Shown here piece by piece: positions 45,232 through 54,795 of a DNA stretch of 64,000 nt; the first letter of the stretch is position 1; every line of letters starts with the position of its first letter. Position numbers and translations under genes: made by a program. The notes beneath the pieces were generated by a model. It worked only from the letters and a program-made list of their open reading frames with translations, had not been told where the DNA came from and searched no databases. The stretch lies in NCBI RefSeq assembly GCF_000012965.1, contig NC_007575.1:372001-436000 (forward strand), in the 5' to 3' direction. The DNA is from Sulfurimonas denitrificans DSM 1251 (GTDB taxonomy: Bacteria > Campylobacterota > Campylobacteria > Campylobacterales > Sulfurimonadaceae).

Positions 45232-47034
45232 TTATATGTAACTACTCTTTATAATATTTGCATCTTTTAAGTTTAACACAGTGCTAAGTTCTTCAACACT
45301 AGCTTCTTTGATGGCATCAAATGTAGTAAAGTGTTTTAAGAGTTTGATGATTTTTGCTTGAGAAATACCCTTTAATGTGAGCAACTTGCTCTCATTATCA
45401 CTTTTTAATTTTGTTTTTTTATGAAAATTTATAGCGCATCTGTGAGCTTCATCTCTTAATTTTTGAACAAAATGAAGTCTCTTGTCACTATCTAAAAGTT
45501 TAAAGATATCCTCCCTTGAGTAGATGATGTCTTTTGCTTTACCCTTTGCGCGATGAGCTTTTGCATCTACTTTCTCTTTGGCAATTGCAATGACATCTAT
45601 ATTTACTCCACTTGACTCTAAGATAGACAAGGCTAGATTTAGCAGTGTACTTCCACCATCTAAAATCCATAAATCAGGAGGAGGATTTTTTAGAAAACTC
45701 TCAACTCGTCTAAGGAGCATCTCTCTCATTTGAGCGTATTCATCTCTTGCTTCAAGATGATAGATGCGATAACTTTTTTTATCAAACGCCCCATTTTCAT
45801 AAACAGACATAGCACCAACAGTTGCAACTCCTGACATATGAGAGTTGTCAAAAGTTTCTACTCTAGAGGGGACTCTTTGAAGAGAAAAAAGCTTTTTTAT
45901 CTCATCTAAAATTCCACTCTGGTTTTCTTTAGTCTCATTTTTAAGGAGTTCTGCGGCATTTAGCAGTGCCAAATCTATAAGTTGCTTTCTTTTTGCAGTT
46001 TTTGGAACTTTTATATCTGCCTTTTTCTCAAAGAGTGTGCTTAAAAACTCCTCTATGCTATCTTTGCCCTCAAACTCTGAGGCTACTAAAATAGGGGCGA
46101 TAATAGGGGGTTTACCATGAGAATAAAACCCCATAATAGCCCTTTGATAAAGCTCATCTTCATCATATCCCTCATGAAGTTGTATGTAATCATGAGAAGA
46201 GGATATTATCTTGCCCTCTCTCATAAAAATTCTAACAACTACTGCTCTGCTTTGGGAGGAGGCAATGACAAAAATATCATAATTTTCACTACTTGCAAAA
46301 TCTATCTCGCTCTTAATCTCTGAGCGACTTATCCTCTCGCATCTGTCACGAAGTGCCGTCGCCTCTTCAAATCTTAAGTTATCAGCATAATAAAACATCT
46401 TCTCTTGAAGCTTTTTAATCAATATTTTTTTATTTAAAATGAGCTCTTTTGCTAAATCTAACTCTCTTTGGTAATCTTCATCACTTACATGTAGTTCACA
46501 TGGACCCAAACATCGATTTATCTGATGGTAAAGGCAGAGTTTCTTTGAAGTGAGAGAGCCTTTTTTTTGCACAAGTGCACATAGCTCATAAATAGAGTCT
46601 AAAATATCACGAGCACCTACTGAAAATGGACCATAGTATTTAATATTTGATGATTTGATGATTTTTCTTGTCATCTCAAATCTGGGATATTTTTGTGAGT
46701 TGTCTATGTAGATGTATGGATATGTTTTATCATCACGAAGCAAAATATTGTATTTTGGCATAAGTTGCTTGATAAGAGAATTTTCTAGGATAAGTGCGTC
46801 ATGCTCGGAGTTTACAACTATATATTGGAGTGTATGAGTTTGAGAAATCATCTTAGAAATTCTACTTGAGAGGTTTGAATTTGGTTTGAATTTGGGAGCA
46901 AAATTAAAGTAGCTTTTTACTCTCTTTGCCAAACTTTTTGCTTTTCCAATGTAGAGAAGATGTCCATCTTTGTCAAAATATTGATAAACTCCAGCAGAAT
47001 CTGGAAGCTGCTTTATGCACTCTCTAAGAGTCAT
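45232..47034 (-). CDS. uvrC: Excinuclease ABC subunit C (UvrC)
   Basis: Nucleotide-excision repair nuclease that makes both incisions. The 600 residues show the GIY-YIG domain at the N-terminus ([21 protein letters not shown]), an UvrB-binding UVR motif near 205-240, the RNase H-like domain ([29 protein letters not shown]), and a C-terminal helix-hairpin-helix. It starts within the end of the DciA-like gene, overlapping by 11 bp. Confidence 0.96.
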
Positions 47035-47482
47035 GACTTCTTGTCTCTTTGATTATTTTTTGAATTTCTTTAGCTAAAGAGTTCAATTTTTCATCTTTTA
47101 TATCGATGTTAAAATCGCCATTTGAGCGCTCTTGATAGGTTCCAATTATGTCTTTTGTTTTCACATTTTGGCTCTTTGGAGCATGTGTTACAAACGCTTT
47201 AATATCATCAAATAAATTCTCATCACACTCTTTGCACTCGGTGGGCATATAGAACTTTAAAGCACTTTTAATGCTTTGTATATTATTATCAAATTCTTGT
47301 TTCCCAATAGGATGATTAAATACGAAAAATAGTGTTTTGTTTTTGATATAAGCGAAGTTAATCATGTTTTGTATAGGCGGAGTAAACATAGATTGGACTA
47401 TTTTTATACATTTATAGTAAATTAGTTTAGAGAATTGAGGTCTGCTTTGAATAGAATTTATAATTTGACTAGCGTTTTTCAT
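47024..47482 (-). CDS. DciA-like protein (DUF721)
   Basis: A 152-residue small basic protein with the DUF721 pattern: N-terminal helices, IKFAYI-type [18 protein letters not shown] segment (about 41-58) and a lysine/glutamate tail. DciA loads DnaB helicase in bacteria without DnaC, which would match the DnaB here at 3468. Its coding start overlaps the 5' end of the divergent lipoprotein gene, an unusual head-to-head overlap. Confidence 0.72.
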
Positions 47483-47641
47483 CTGGCAATTATAGCAATG
47501 TTTTTATTAAGTTTGAATGGATGTGGTTATAAGGCTGATCCATACTATTTACAGAGTGCGCCAAAGGGCGATGAAAATGTAAAATTTATCATCAAAGAGC
47601 CAAAGAGCGACAATAATGAAAGCGATGCCATAAATAAATGA
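47447..47641 (+). CDS. LptM-like small lipoprotein
   Basis: About 64 residues if started from TTG at 47447 ([14 protein letters not shown]). Other in-frame starts are TTG 47435 and 47465 and ATG 47498; the last leaves too short a signal. The lipobox LNGC is followed by GYKADPYYLQSAPK, close to the CG.K.PLYFP start of LptM/YifL proteins that help LptD form correct disulfides. Its stop overlaps the nadB ATG as ATGA. lptD lies at 54788. Confidence 0.65.
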   Translation: MNRIYNLTSVFHLAIIAMFLLSLNGCGYKADPYYLQSAPKGDENVKFIIKEPKSDNNESDAINK

Positions 47642-49089
47642 GATATGATGTAATAATTGTGGGTGCTGGAGTAGCTGGTCTTTATGCTGCAACTCACATC
47701 CCAAAGAGCAAAAAAGTCCTCCTAATTAACAAAAGAGAAACATTTAAGTGTAATAGCTTTTACGCTCAAGGCGGCATAGCTTTGGCAATTGATGCAGAGG
47801 ATATTCCTCTACATGTACAAGACACACTTGATGCAGGAGCAGGACTTTGCAGCGAAGAGGCTGTAAGAGTTCTCAGTGAGAGTTCACGCGCAATTATTGA
47901 TGATTTGATAAATCGTGGATTTGAATTTGATAGAGATAAAGATGGAAATCTTCTATATACAAAAGAGGCGGCTCACTCAAAAGAACGCATTTTACATGCT
48001 GGAGGAGATGCCACAGGGCGACATATGCACTACTTTTTACTACAACAAAATCCACACCCGATGTTGACTGATGCAAGAGTTGTGGATTTGCTTATAAAAG
48101 ATGGTGAGTGTTATGGCGTTACTGTTTTAGATCACAGAGAGAGCAGAAATATATACGCTGATAATGTAATTCTCGCAAGCGGCGGCGTCGGCTCGCTCTA
48201 TGAATTTCATACAAATGCGCCTTGTATTAGTGCTGATATGCAAGGACTTTGTGTAATGAAGGGGATTGAGCTGAGCGATATGGAGATGATGCAGTTCCAT
48301 CCAACTGTATTTGTAGATAGTGATTCTGCTCAAAAACTACTTTTAACTGAGGCGCTAAGAGGTGAGGGAGCTACTGTTGAAGATGAAGCTGGGCGAAGAT
48401 TTCTTTTTGATTATGACGAGAGAGGAGAGCTTGCTTCAAGGGATATTGTGAGTAAAGCTATCTATGATCACAATAAAAAAACAAAGATGCAGACATATCT
48501 CTCATTTAAAAATTTTGACCATGTATATTTTACAAAACGATTTCCAAATTTATATAAGAGTCTCCAACTCTTAGGATATGATGTTCCTAAACAGAGAGTT
48601 CCTATATCACCAGCATTTCACTATGCAATAGGTGGAATTAAAACAGACGTTAATGGTGCAGTTCCAAGCATAAAATCTCTATATGCAATAGGTGAAGTTG
48701 CTTCAACAAAAGTTCATGGTGCTAATAGACTTGCTTCAAACTCCCTTTTAGAGGGGTTGGTTTTTGGTAAAAGAGCAGTAGAGCACATTCTAAAGAAAAA
48801 AAACAGTAAAAAAGAGCTCTTTTTTGAAGTCAGCAGCGAGATTATGAGTTTAAAAGAGGACAAAGAGAAAAAAAATCTTCTCCGCCGCATTATGTGGGAA
48901 AAAGTTTCTATAGTTAGAACAAAAAATGGACTAAATAGTGCATTGCATCAAATAAATGCTCTATTAAATGAAAAAATTGGTAAACTTCTAAAATTTCGTT
49001 TACTCACAGCAAGAGAGATTGTTCTTGGAGCATTAGCTAGAGATGAGTCAATTGGGGTACATTTTATACAAAAGGATGATAATGATTAA
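47638..49089 (+). CDS. nadB: L-aspartate oxidase
   Basis: FAD enzyme giving iminoaspartate for NAD synthesis. The 483 residues begin with the Rossmann GAGVAGLYAA motif, then SFYAQGGIALAI, and FHPT near 219, with the RYREL-type C-terminal helices (RRIMWEKVSIVR). Coupled by ATGA overlap to the LptM-like gene. The NadA/NadC partners are not in the window. Confidence 0.94.
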   Translation: MRYDVIIVGAGVAGLYAATHIPKSKKVLLINKRETFKCNSFYAQGGIALAIDAEDIPLHVQDTLDAGAGLCSEEAVRVLSESSRAIIDDLINRGFEFDRDKDGNLLYTKEAAHSKERILHAGGDATGRHMHYFLLQQNPHPMLTDARVVDLLIKDGECYGVTVLDHRESRNIYADNVILASGGVGSLYEFHTNAPCISADMQGLCVMKGIELSDMEMMQFHPTVFVDSDSAQKLLLTEALRGEGATVEDEAGRRFLFDYDERGELASRDIVSKAIYDHNKKTKMQTYLSFKNFDHVYFTKRFPNLYKSLQLLGYDVPKQRVPISPAFHYAIGGIKTDVNGAVPSIKSLYAIGEVASTKVHGANRLASNSLLEGLVFGKRAVEHILKKKNSKKELFFEVSSEIMSLKEDKEKKNLLRRIMWEKVSIVRTKNGLNSALHQINALLNEKIGKLLKFRLLTAREIVLGALARDESIGVHFIQKDDND

Positions 49090-50455
49090 GTTGTTAATTA
49101 TTATGTTTGGTGTTAGTTTTGCATATGCTAGCTCAGGGGAATCTGTAGGTGCACTTCCAGATTTAACGTTTACATGGGTTGGTTTTGCTTCTCTTGCTAT
49201 CTTTATTGTTGGCTACTATTTTGTTGCATCAGAAGAGAAATACCATATAGACAAAGCTAAACCAGCGCTTCTTACTGGAACTTTTTTGTTTATACTAGTT
49301 GCACTATATTATGCAATAAACGGAATGGATATGAATCTTGTTCATACCGAAGTTGAACATGTTATCTTAGAGATTGCAGAGATTTTCTTTTTCTTATTTG
49401 TTGCTATGACATACATAGAGTCAATGATTCACATGGGTGTTTTTGATAGCCTCAAATATAAGCTTGTATCTAAGGGATATAGCTATAGAAAACTTTTTTG
49501 GGCTACAGGATTTTTAGCGTTTTTCCTCTCACCAGTTGCGGACAACTTAACAACAGCTCTTATTCTCTCAACTGTTTTAATAACAATAGAGAGAAATAAA
49601 GCATCGTTTTTAGTTCCAGGTGCTATAAATATTGTTGTTGCAGCAAATGCAGGCGGTGCTTGGAGTCCATTTGGAGATATTACAACCCTCATGGCATGGG
49701 CGGCTGGAAAGGCACCTTTTGTTGATTTCTTATTTCTTTTCCCAGCTTCAATCGGAGGTTATTTTATAACTGCATATCTTCTTAGTAGATTTGTGCCAGA
49801 AGATGTTCCTCCATTTGATGCATCAACTGAGAAAAAACCTGAGATGATGAGAGGTGCTAAGGTTGTTATGGCTCTTGGCGTATTTACAATAGTATGTGCC
49901 GTTCTCTCTCATCAAGTGCTTCATCTCCCAGCTATGTGGGGAATGTTATTTGGTCTTTCATTACTTAAACTATATGCTTACAGACTTAAGAGGGTTTACA
50001 ATTCTGATTTTAATATTTTTCACTCTATTGCAAAAATTGAAAATAATACGCTTCTATTCTTCTTTGGAATCTTAGCAGCAGTTGGTGCTCTTTACTTTGT
50101 TGGTTGGTTAGCTCTTGCTGCTGTAGTTTATGATCCATCAGTTCTTGGTCCAACTTGGTCAAATATAGGTGTTGGTTTCCTCTCGGCAATAGTAGATAAC
50201 GTTCCTGTTATGTCTGCCGTCTTAAAAGCAAATCCAGAGATGGGAATAGATCAGTGGCTCTTGGTTACACTAACTGCTGGGATTGGCGGCTCGCTAATAT
50301 CATTTGGTTCTGCCGCTGGTGTTGGTGTTATGGGAAAATTACCAGGAATATACACATTTAGTTCACATATGAAATACTCATGGACTATTCTTATAGGTTA
50401 TATAGTTTCTATAGGTATCTGGTATGTTCAGTTTGAAATATTGGGCATATATTAA
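49082..50455 (+). CDS. nhaD: NhaD-type Na+/H+ antiporter
   Basis: A 457-residue inner-membrane antiporter with about 12-13 helices. Family motifs include SPVADNLTTALIL (about 153-165) with the buried Asp, GAINIVVAANAGGAWSPFGD, and VDNVPVMSAV near 381. It has an N-terminal signal-like helix. AAAAGG precedes the ATG at 49082 by six bases; an ATG at 49076 sits on this site and is less likely. Its start overlaps the nadB end. Confidence 0.93.
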   Translation: MIKLLIIMFGVSFAYASSGESVGALPDLTFTWVGFASLAIFIVGYYFVASEEKYHIDKAKPALLTGTFLFILVALYYAINGMDMNLVHTEVEHVILEIAEIFFFLFVAMTYIESMIHMGVFDSLKYKLVSKGYSYRKLFWATGFLAFFLSPVADNLTTALILSTVLITIERNKASFLVPGAINIVVAANAGGAWSPFGDITTLMAWAAGKAPFVDFLFLFPASIGGYFITAYLLSRFVPEDVPPFDASTEKKPEMMRGAKVVMALGVFTIVCAVLSHQVLHLPAMWGMLFGLSLLKLYAYRLKRVYNSDFNIFHSIAKIENNTLLFFFGILAAVGALYFVGWLALAAVVYDPSVLGPTWSNIGVGFLSAIVDNVPVMSAVLKANPEMGIDQWLLVTLTAGIGGSLISFGSAAGVGVMGKLPGIYTFSSHMKYSWTILIGYIVSIGIWYVQFEILGIY

Positions 50456-50477
50456 ACATTAATCTTAATTATTGTAT

Positions 50478-50523
50478 CCTTTTGACATCAAAAGGGTACA
50501 TACCCTCTTAACGCCTATTAGGC
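50478..50523 (+). promoter_or_regulatory. Cluster of short stem-loops before guaA
   Basis: CCTTTTG-acat-CAAAAGG at 50478-50495, GGGTA-ca-TACCC at 50494-50505 sharing two bases with the first so the stems exclude each other, and GCCTattAGGC at 50513-50523. A T-tract is missing, so it could be a leader of guaA or the end of nhaD mRNA. It matches no known purine riboswitch. Confidence 0.4.
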
Positions 50524-50553
50524 ACTTCAAAACACTTTTTTAAAGGTAATCAA

Positions 50554-52104
50554 ATGACAAATGTTAGCATTATAGTATTGGACTTTGGCTCTCAATATAC
50601 ACAGCTTATAGCTCGCCGTCTTAGAGAAGATAAAATTTATTGTGAAATTCTTCCATATCACACAAAAGTAGCAGATATTAAAGCAAAAAATCCACAAGGT
50701 ATTATTTTAAGCGGTGGTCCATCTTCAGTTTACAATAAAGATGCTTACGAGGTTGACCAAGGCGTTTATAAGATGGATATTCCAGTTCTTGGAATCTGTT
50801 ATGGTATGCAAAGAATTGCAGCTGACTTTGGTGGAAGTGTTGTCCGTGCATCTCATCATGAATATGGCAAAGCGGAACTAAAAATATTAAATCTAGAAAC
50901 AAACCCTTCACCACTTTTTAAAGATTGTGATGATGAGAGAATTGTATGGATGAGCCACAGTGATAAGGTAGATACCCTTCCTGCGGGCTTTGAACCAATT
51001 GCAGTCTCTTCTAACTCTCCATACGCTGCAATAGCAAATGAAGAAAAACGCATCTACGCAATGCAGTATCATCCTGAAGTTCAACACTCAGAAGAGGGCT
51101 ATTTGATGCTTCGTAACTTTGCAAGAAATATTTGTGGAGTTACTGAGAAGTGGAAGATGGAGCACTTCTTAAAAGAGCAGATTAAGAATATTCGCGCAAA
51201 AGTCGGTAGTGGAAAAGTACTGTGTGGACTTAGCGGCGGAGTTGATAGTTCCGTTGTAGCAGCTATGCTTTATGAGGCAATAGGAGATCAACTAGTACCT
51301 GTTTTTGTAGATAATGGGCTTCTTAGAAAAGGTGAGAGAGAGCAAGTTGAAGAGGTTTTTAAAATAAATCTTAAGGTGCCTCTTGTTGTAGTTGATGCAA
51401 GAGAGAATTTCTTAAGTAAACTAGCAGGTGTTAGTGACCCTGAGAAAAAAAGAAAGATTATTGGGCATACATTCATAGAGGAGTTTGAAAAAGAGGCTAA
51501 AAAACATGATGGTATTAAGTTTTTAGCTCAAGGAACTCTCTATCCAGATGTTATTGAATCTATAAGCGTTAATGGACCATCTGAGGTTATAAAATCTCAT
51601 CATAATGTTGGCGGATTGCCTGATTGGATGGATTTCGAATTAATAGAGCCACTAAGAGAACTTTTTAAAGATGAGGTTCGTAAAATCGGACTAGAATTAG
51701 GACTTCCCGAATCCATGATAAACCGTCATCCATTCCCTGGTCCAGGACTTGCAATTCGTATCATGGGAGATGTAAATGAGGCTGATTTAACACTTCTTCG
51801 TGAAGCAGATGTTATTTTGCTAGATGAGCTAAAAGCTAGTGGGTACTATGCAAAAACATGGCAAGCGTTTGTGGTTTTATTAAATGTAAAATCGGTTGGA
51901 GTTATGGGCGATAACCGCACTTATGATAATACTGTTTGTGTAAGAGTTGTTGAGGCAGTTGATGGAATGACTGCAACATTTGCTCATCTGCCTCATGACT
52001 TACTAGAGAGAATTAGTAGAAGAATTATAAATGAAGTAGATGGAATTAACCGTGTGGTTTATGATATAAGCTCAAAGCCGCCTGCTACAATAGAGTGGGA
52101 ATAA
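50554..52104 (+). CDS. guaA: GMP synthase (glutamine-hydrolysing)
   Basis: Makes GMP from XMP, ATP and glutamine. The 516 residues contain the class I amidotransferase domain (about 4-195; nucleophile C in GICYGMQ, then YHPEV) and the ATP-pyrophosphatase domain with LSGGVDSSV near 227, plus the C-terminal dimerisation domain ending in KPPATIEWE. Followed nine bases later by hemD. Confidence 0.97.
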   Translation: MTNVSIIVLDFGSQYTQLIARRLREDKIYCEILPYHTKVADIKAKNPQGIILSGGPSSVYNKDAYEVDQGVYKMDIPVLGICYGMQRIAADFGGSVVRASHHEYGKAELKILNLETNPSPLFKDCDDERIVWMSHSDKVDTLPAGFEPIAVSSNSPYAAIANEEKRIYAMQYHPEVQHSEEGYLMLRNFARNICGVTEKWKMEHFLKEQIKNIRAKVGSGKVLCGLSGGVDSSVVAAMLYEAIGDQLVPVFVDNGLLRKGEREQVEEVFKINLKVPLVVVDARENFLSKLAGVSDPEKKRKIIGHTFIEEFEKEAKKHDGIKFLAQGTLYPDVIESISVNGPSEVIKSHHNVGGLPDWMDFELIEPLRELFKDEVRKIGLELGLPESMINRHPFPGPGLAIRIMGDVNEADLTLLREADVILLDELKASGYYAKTWQAFVVLLNVKSVGVMGDNRTYDNTVCVRVVEAVDGMTATFAHLPHDLLERISRRIINEVDGINRVVYDISSKPPATIEWE

Positions 52105-52114
52105 AGAGGAGAAT

Positions 52115-52753
52115 ATGTCAAAAAATATCTATCTTTTTGCTACTTCAAAGAGTAAACATGCAAGAAGTATAAAATCTTTAGATGTTAGATACTTAAAGCC
52201 AGAAATTGACTTTTCAAAATATGATTACCTCATTGTCACATCAAAACAGACTGTAAAAGCGCTTGAACAGTACAACAAAGAGGAGTTTATAAACATTGCT
52301 GCTCTTTGCGTCTCTGATAAAACAGCAGATTCGTACAGGGCAATCGGAGGCAAGATTTTGGCAAGCGGAGATGGCTATGGTGATAATCTTATAAAAAACA
52401 TAAGAGAGTTACCCCATGTTACTAAATGGCTCTATCTTAGAGCAGAACTTATAGCTTCAAGTTTCGTTCAAATAGCAAAAGAGGAAGGATATGAGATTGA
52501 TGAGAAGATACTCTATATAAGCGAGTGCTCAAAAGAGATACTAGAGGTAAGAGTAGAAGATGATTCAACCCTTATTTTTACATCACCATCCTCAATTGAG
52601 TGTTTTTTAAAAAACAATACAATCCATCCAAATGCAAAAGTTATAGTAATTGGTACAACGACAGCTGCTTATTTGCCAAAAGATATAAAGTATGTAATTA
52701 GTCAAAACACGTCTATAGAGAGCTGTATTGAGCTTGCAATAGAAGCAAAATAA
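52115..52753 (+). CDS. hemD: Uroporphyrinogen-III synthase
   Basis: Closes hydroxymethylbilane to uroporphyrinogen III. The 212 residues are divergent, as HemD always is, but the two-lobed layout, FTSPSSIECFLKN near 152-165 and VIGTTTAAYL near 176-186, are characteristic. AGAGGAG precedes the ATG. Co-transcribed with guaA. Placed next to the 6S RNA. Confidence 0.85.
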   Translation: MSKNIYLFATSKSKHARSIKSLDVRYLKPEIDFSKYDYLIVTSKQTVKALEQYNKEEFINIAALCVSDKTADSYRAIGGKILASGDGYGDNLIKNIRELPHVTKWLYLRAELIASSFVQIAKEEGYEIDEKILYISECSKEILEVRVEDDSTLIFTSPSSIECFLKNNTIHPNAKVIVIGTTTAAYLPKDIKYVISQNTSIESCIELAIEAK

Positions 52754-52785
52754 CGATTTATAAAATAAAATCAAGAAATATTTTG

Positions 52786-52791
52786 TATAAT
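52786..52791 (+). promoter_or_regulatory. -10 box of the 6S RNA gene
   Basis: TATAAT at 52786-52791, seven bases before the first base of the predicted closing stem at 52798. Confidence 0.6.
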
Positions 52792-52797
52792 AGTATC

Positions 52798-52998
52798 AAT
52801 AGTCTGGGTGGTTCGATATATCGCTTAATGAGGGTTCTACATTTTCAATTAGCGAACTAGTAATGCTCTTGTGTGTCGGTGCTATCGTTTGAGATATGTT
52901 TACTCTGTCGAGATAATGCCGCCGATAAAGAGCACTCTCTTCGCCCAAATACGGCTTTTAGAACCAAGCCAACTGCGAGACGGCTACTCGGGCTATTA
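52798..52998 (+). ncRNA. ssrS: 6S RNA
   Basis: A rod-like RNA of about 200 nt between hemD and purD. The 5' end AATAGTCTGGGTGGTT (52798-52813) pairs over 16 consecutive positions, G-U pairs included, with GGCTACTCGGGCTATT at 52982-52997. An inner stem joins TGCTCTT (52867 region) to AAGAGCA (52937 region), leaving a central bubble, which is the fold of 6S RNA that sequesters RNA polymerase holoenzyme. As I recall, 6S RNA lies next to purD in other Campylobacterota. The exact 3' end is uncertain. Confidence 0.8.
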
Positions 52999-53068
52999 TC
53001 AAAGCGTATTTACTGAAAATATTTTGATGTTTTGAGTAGATATTTTTTAACTTATTTTTGGAGCTTTA

Positions 53069-54349
53069 ATGAAGATTTTAATATTAGGCAGCGGCGGTAG
53101 AGAGTACTCTATTGCTCGTGCAATTTTAAATGAAAATGAGGCTCATGAACTCTTTTTTATGCCAGGAAACGGAGCAACTAGCTCACTTGGAAAAAATCTA
53201 AATATTAAAGATTATAATGATTTGGCACTATTTGCTAAAGAGAGTGGCATAGAGCTAACTATCGTAGGTCCTGAAGCACCTCTAGTTGATGGCGTGGTTG
53301 ATATATTTAAATCAAATAACCTTGTAATCTTTGGACCAAGCAAAGAAGCTGCACAACTTGAGGGTTCAAAAGTATATATGAAAAACTTTTTGGCAAAATA
53401 CAACATTCCAACAGCTCGCTATATAGAGACTGCATCAATAGAAGAAGCATTTAAATTTACAGATAAATTACAAACACCAATTGTAGTAAAAGCTGATGGT
53501 TTATGCGGCGGTAAGGGCGTAATTATCGCATTAACTCATGATGAAGCAAAAGTTGCAATTTCAGAGATGTTAAGTGGAAAAAGTTTTGGAGATGCGGGAA
53601 AAAAAGTTATAGTAGAAGAGTTCTTAGATGGGTATGAACTCTCTATGTTTGCAGTTTGTGATGGAGATGATTATATACTCCTTCCAGCGGCACAAGATCA
53701 CAAAAGAGTAATGGATGGCGATCAAGGACCAAATACTGGTGGAATGGGTGCTTATGCTCCTACTCCTTTGGTTGATGAAGAGCTTTACCAAAAGGTAAGA
53801 GATAGAATTATCCGCCCAACACTCGACGGTATGAAGATGGAAAATGCTCCATTTGAGGGAGTCCTTTTTATTGGCATCATGGTTGTAAATGGTGAACCAA
53901 TTACTTTAGAGTTTAATGTTCGTTTTGGAGACCCTGAGTGTGAGATTCTTATGCCTCTTATGACTTCAAGTGTGAGTGATATGTTCTATAAAGCTGCAAC
54001 AAACAGACTCGGCGAGATAAAAGTAGAGTTTTCTTCACAGTTTGCAGTAGGTGTTGTTATGGCAAGTGCAAATTATCCATACTCAAACTCAACTCCCGCT
54101 GAGATAATATTAGACAATGTTTACCATGAAGAGATAGAAAAATACACGCACATCTCTTATGCTGGAGTTAGTATGATTGATGATAAGCTCTATGCTGATG
54201 GTGGAAGAGTTTTAGTTTGTGTTGGATTAGGCGATACCATAAAAGAAGCAAGAGATAGAGCCTACATGCGATGTGGACAAGTTCATTTTGCTGGTAAAAA
54301 ACTTCGTACAGATATAGCTTATCAAGCTCTTTTTAAAGAGGTAAAGTGA
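53069..54349 (+). CDS. purD: Phosphoribosylamine-glycine ligase
   Basis: ATP-grasp enzyme of purine synthesis forming GAR. The 426 residues start [14 protein letters not shown]; the ATP-grasp region has [22 protein letters not shown] and [10 protein letters not shown], then [11 protein letters not shown] near 290. TTGGAG precedes its ATG. First gene of purD-RDD-lptD-PRT-pnp, which overlap or nearly touch. Confidence 0.97.
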   Translation: MKILILGSGGREYSIARAILNENEAHELFFMPGNGATSSLGKNLNIKDYNDLALFAKESGIELTIVGPEAPLVDGVVDIFKSNNLVIFGPSKEAAQLEGSKVYMKNFLAKYNIPTARYIETASIEEAFKFTDKLQTPIVVKADGLCGGKGVIIALTHDEAKVAISEMLSGKSFGDAGKKVIVEEFLDGYELSMFAVCDGDDYILLPAAQDHKRVMDGDQGPNTGGMGAYAPTPLVDEELYQKVRDRIIRPTLDGMKMENAPFEGVLFIGIMVVNGEPITLEFNVRFGDPECEILMPLMTSSVSDMFYKAATNRLGEIKVEFSSQFAVGVVMASANYPYSNSTPAEIILDNVYHEEIEKYTHISYAGVSMIDDKLYADGGRVLVCVGLGDTIKEARDRAYMRCGQVHFAGKKLRTDIAYQALFKEVK

Positions 54350-54795
54350 ACGAAGATATTCAAGATAGACTCTATCATGAAGATATGAAATTAGCATCAA
54401 TCAAAAAGAGGTCAATGGCTTTTTTTGTAGATGAGATGCTTCTTTCTCTTTTGTTAATAATTGGTCTTGGAGACTCTTTCCTTGAAGCTAAAACTCTTGA
54501 GGAGATGATTTTGTTAACAAATAAATTCTTTTTGGAGTACATGGTAATAAAAATTATATATCAAGCTTTTTTCGTAATGCAATATGGAGCAACTCTTGGT
54601 AAACTTCTTGTAAAAATTAGAGTAGTAGAGATTAAAACATTGCAAAAACCAAATGTAATTGTTGCACTAAACCGCGCAATAATTAGAGTAATAAGTGAGA
54701 TGCTCTTTTATCTTGGTTTTTTATGGGGAGTGCTTGACCCATCAAGACAAGCTTGGCATGACAAAAGTGCTAAAACATTGGTTGTAGATGTTTAA
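54346..54795 (+). CDS. RDD-family membrane protein
   Basis: A 149-residue protein with a GTG start at 54346 that overlaps the purD stop by four bases (GTGA). Three hydrophobic helices occupy about 22-42, 62-80 and 112-128; the RDD-like [19 protein letters not shown] and [12 protein letters not shown] segments are visible. Function of the family is unclear. Its stop lies eight bases inside lptD. Confidence 0.82.
   Translation: MNEDIQDRLYHEDMKLASIKKRSMAFFVDEMLLSLLLIIGLGDSFLEAKTLEEMILLTNKFFLEYMVIKIIYQAFFVMQYGATLGKLLVKIRVVEIKTLQKPNVIVALNRAIIRVISEMLFYLGFLWGVLDPSRQAWHDKSAKTLVVDV

Noticed and set aside
50461-50553. Purine riboswitch before guaA
   Set aside because: The conserved purine-aptamer loops are absent; only short simple hairpins are present.
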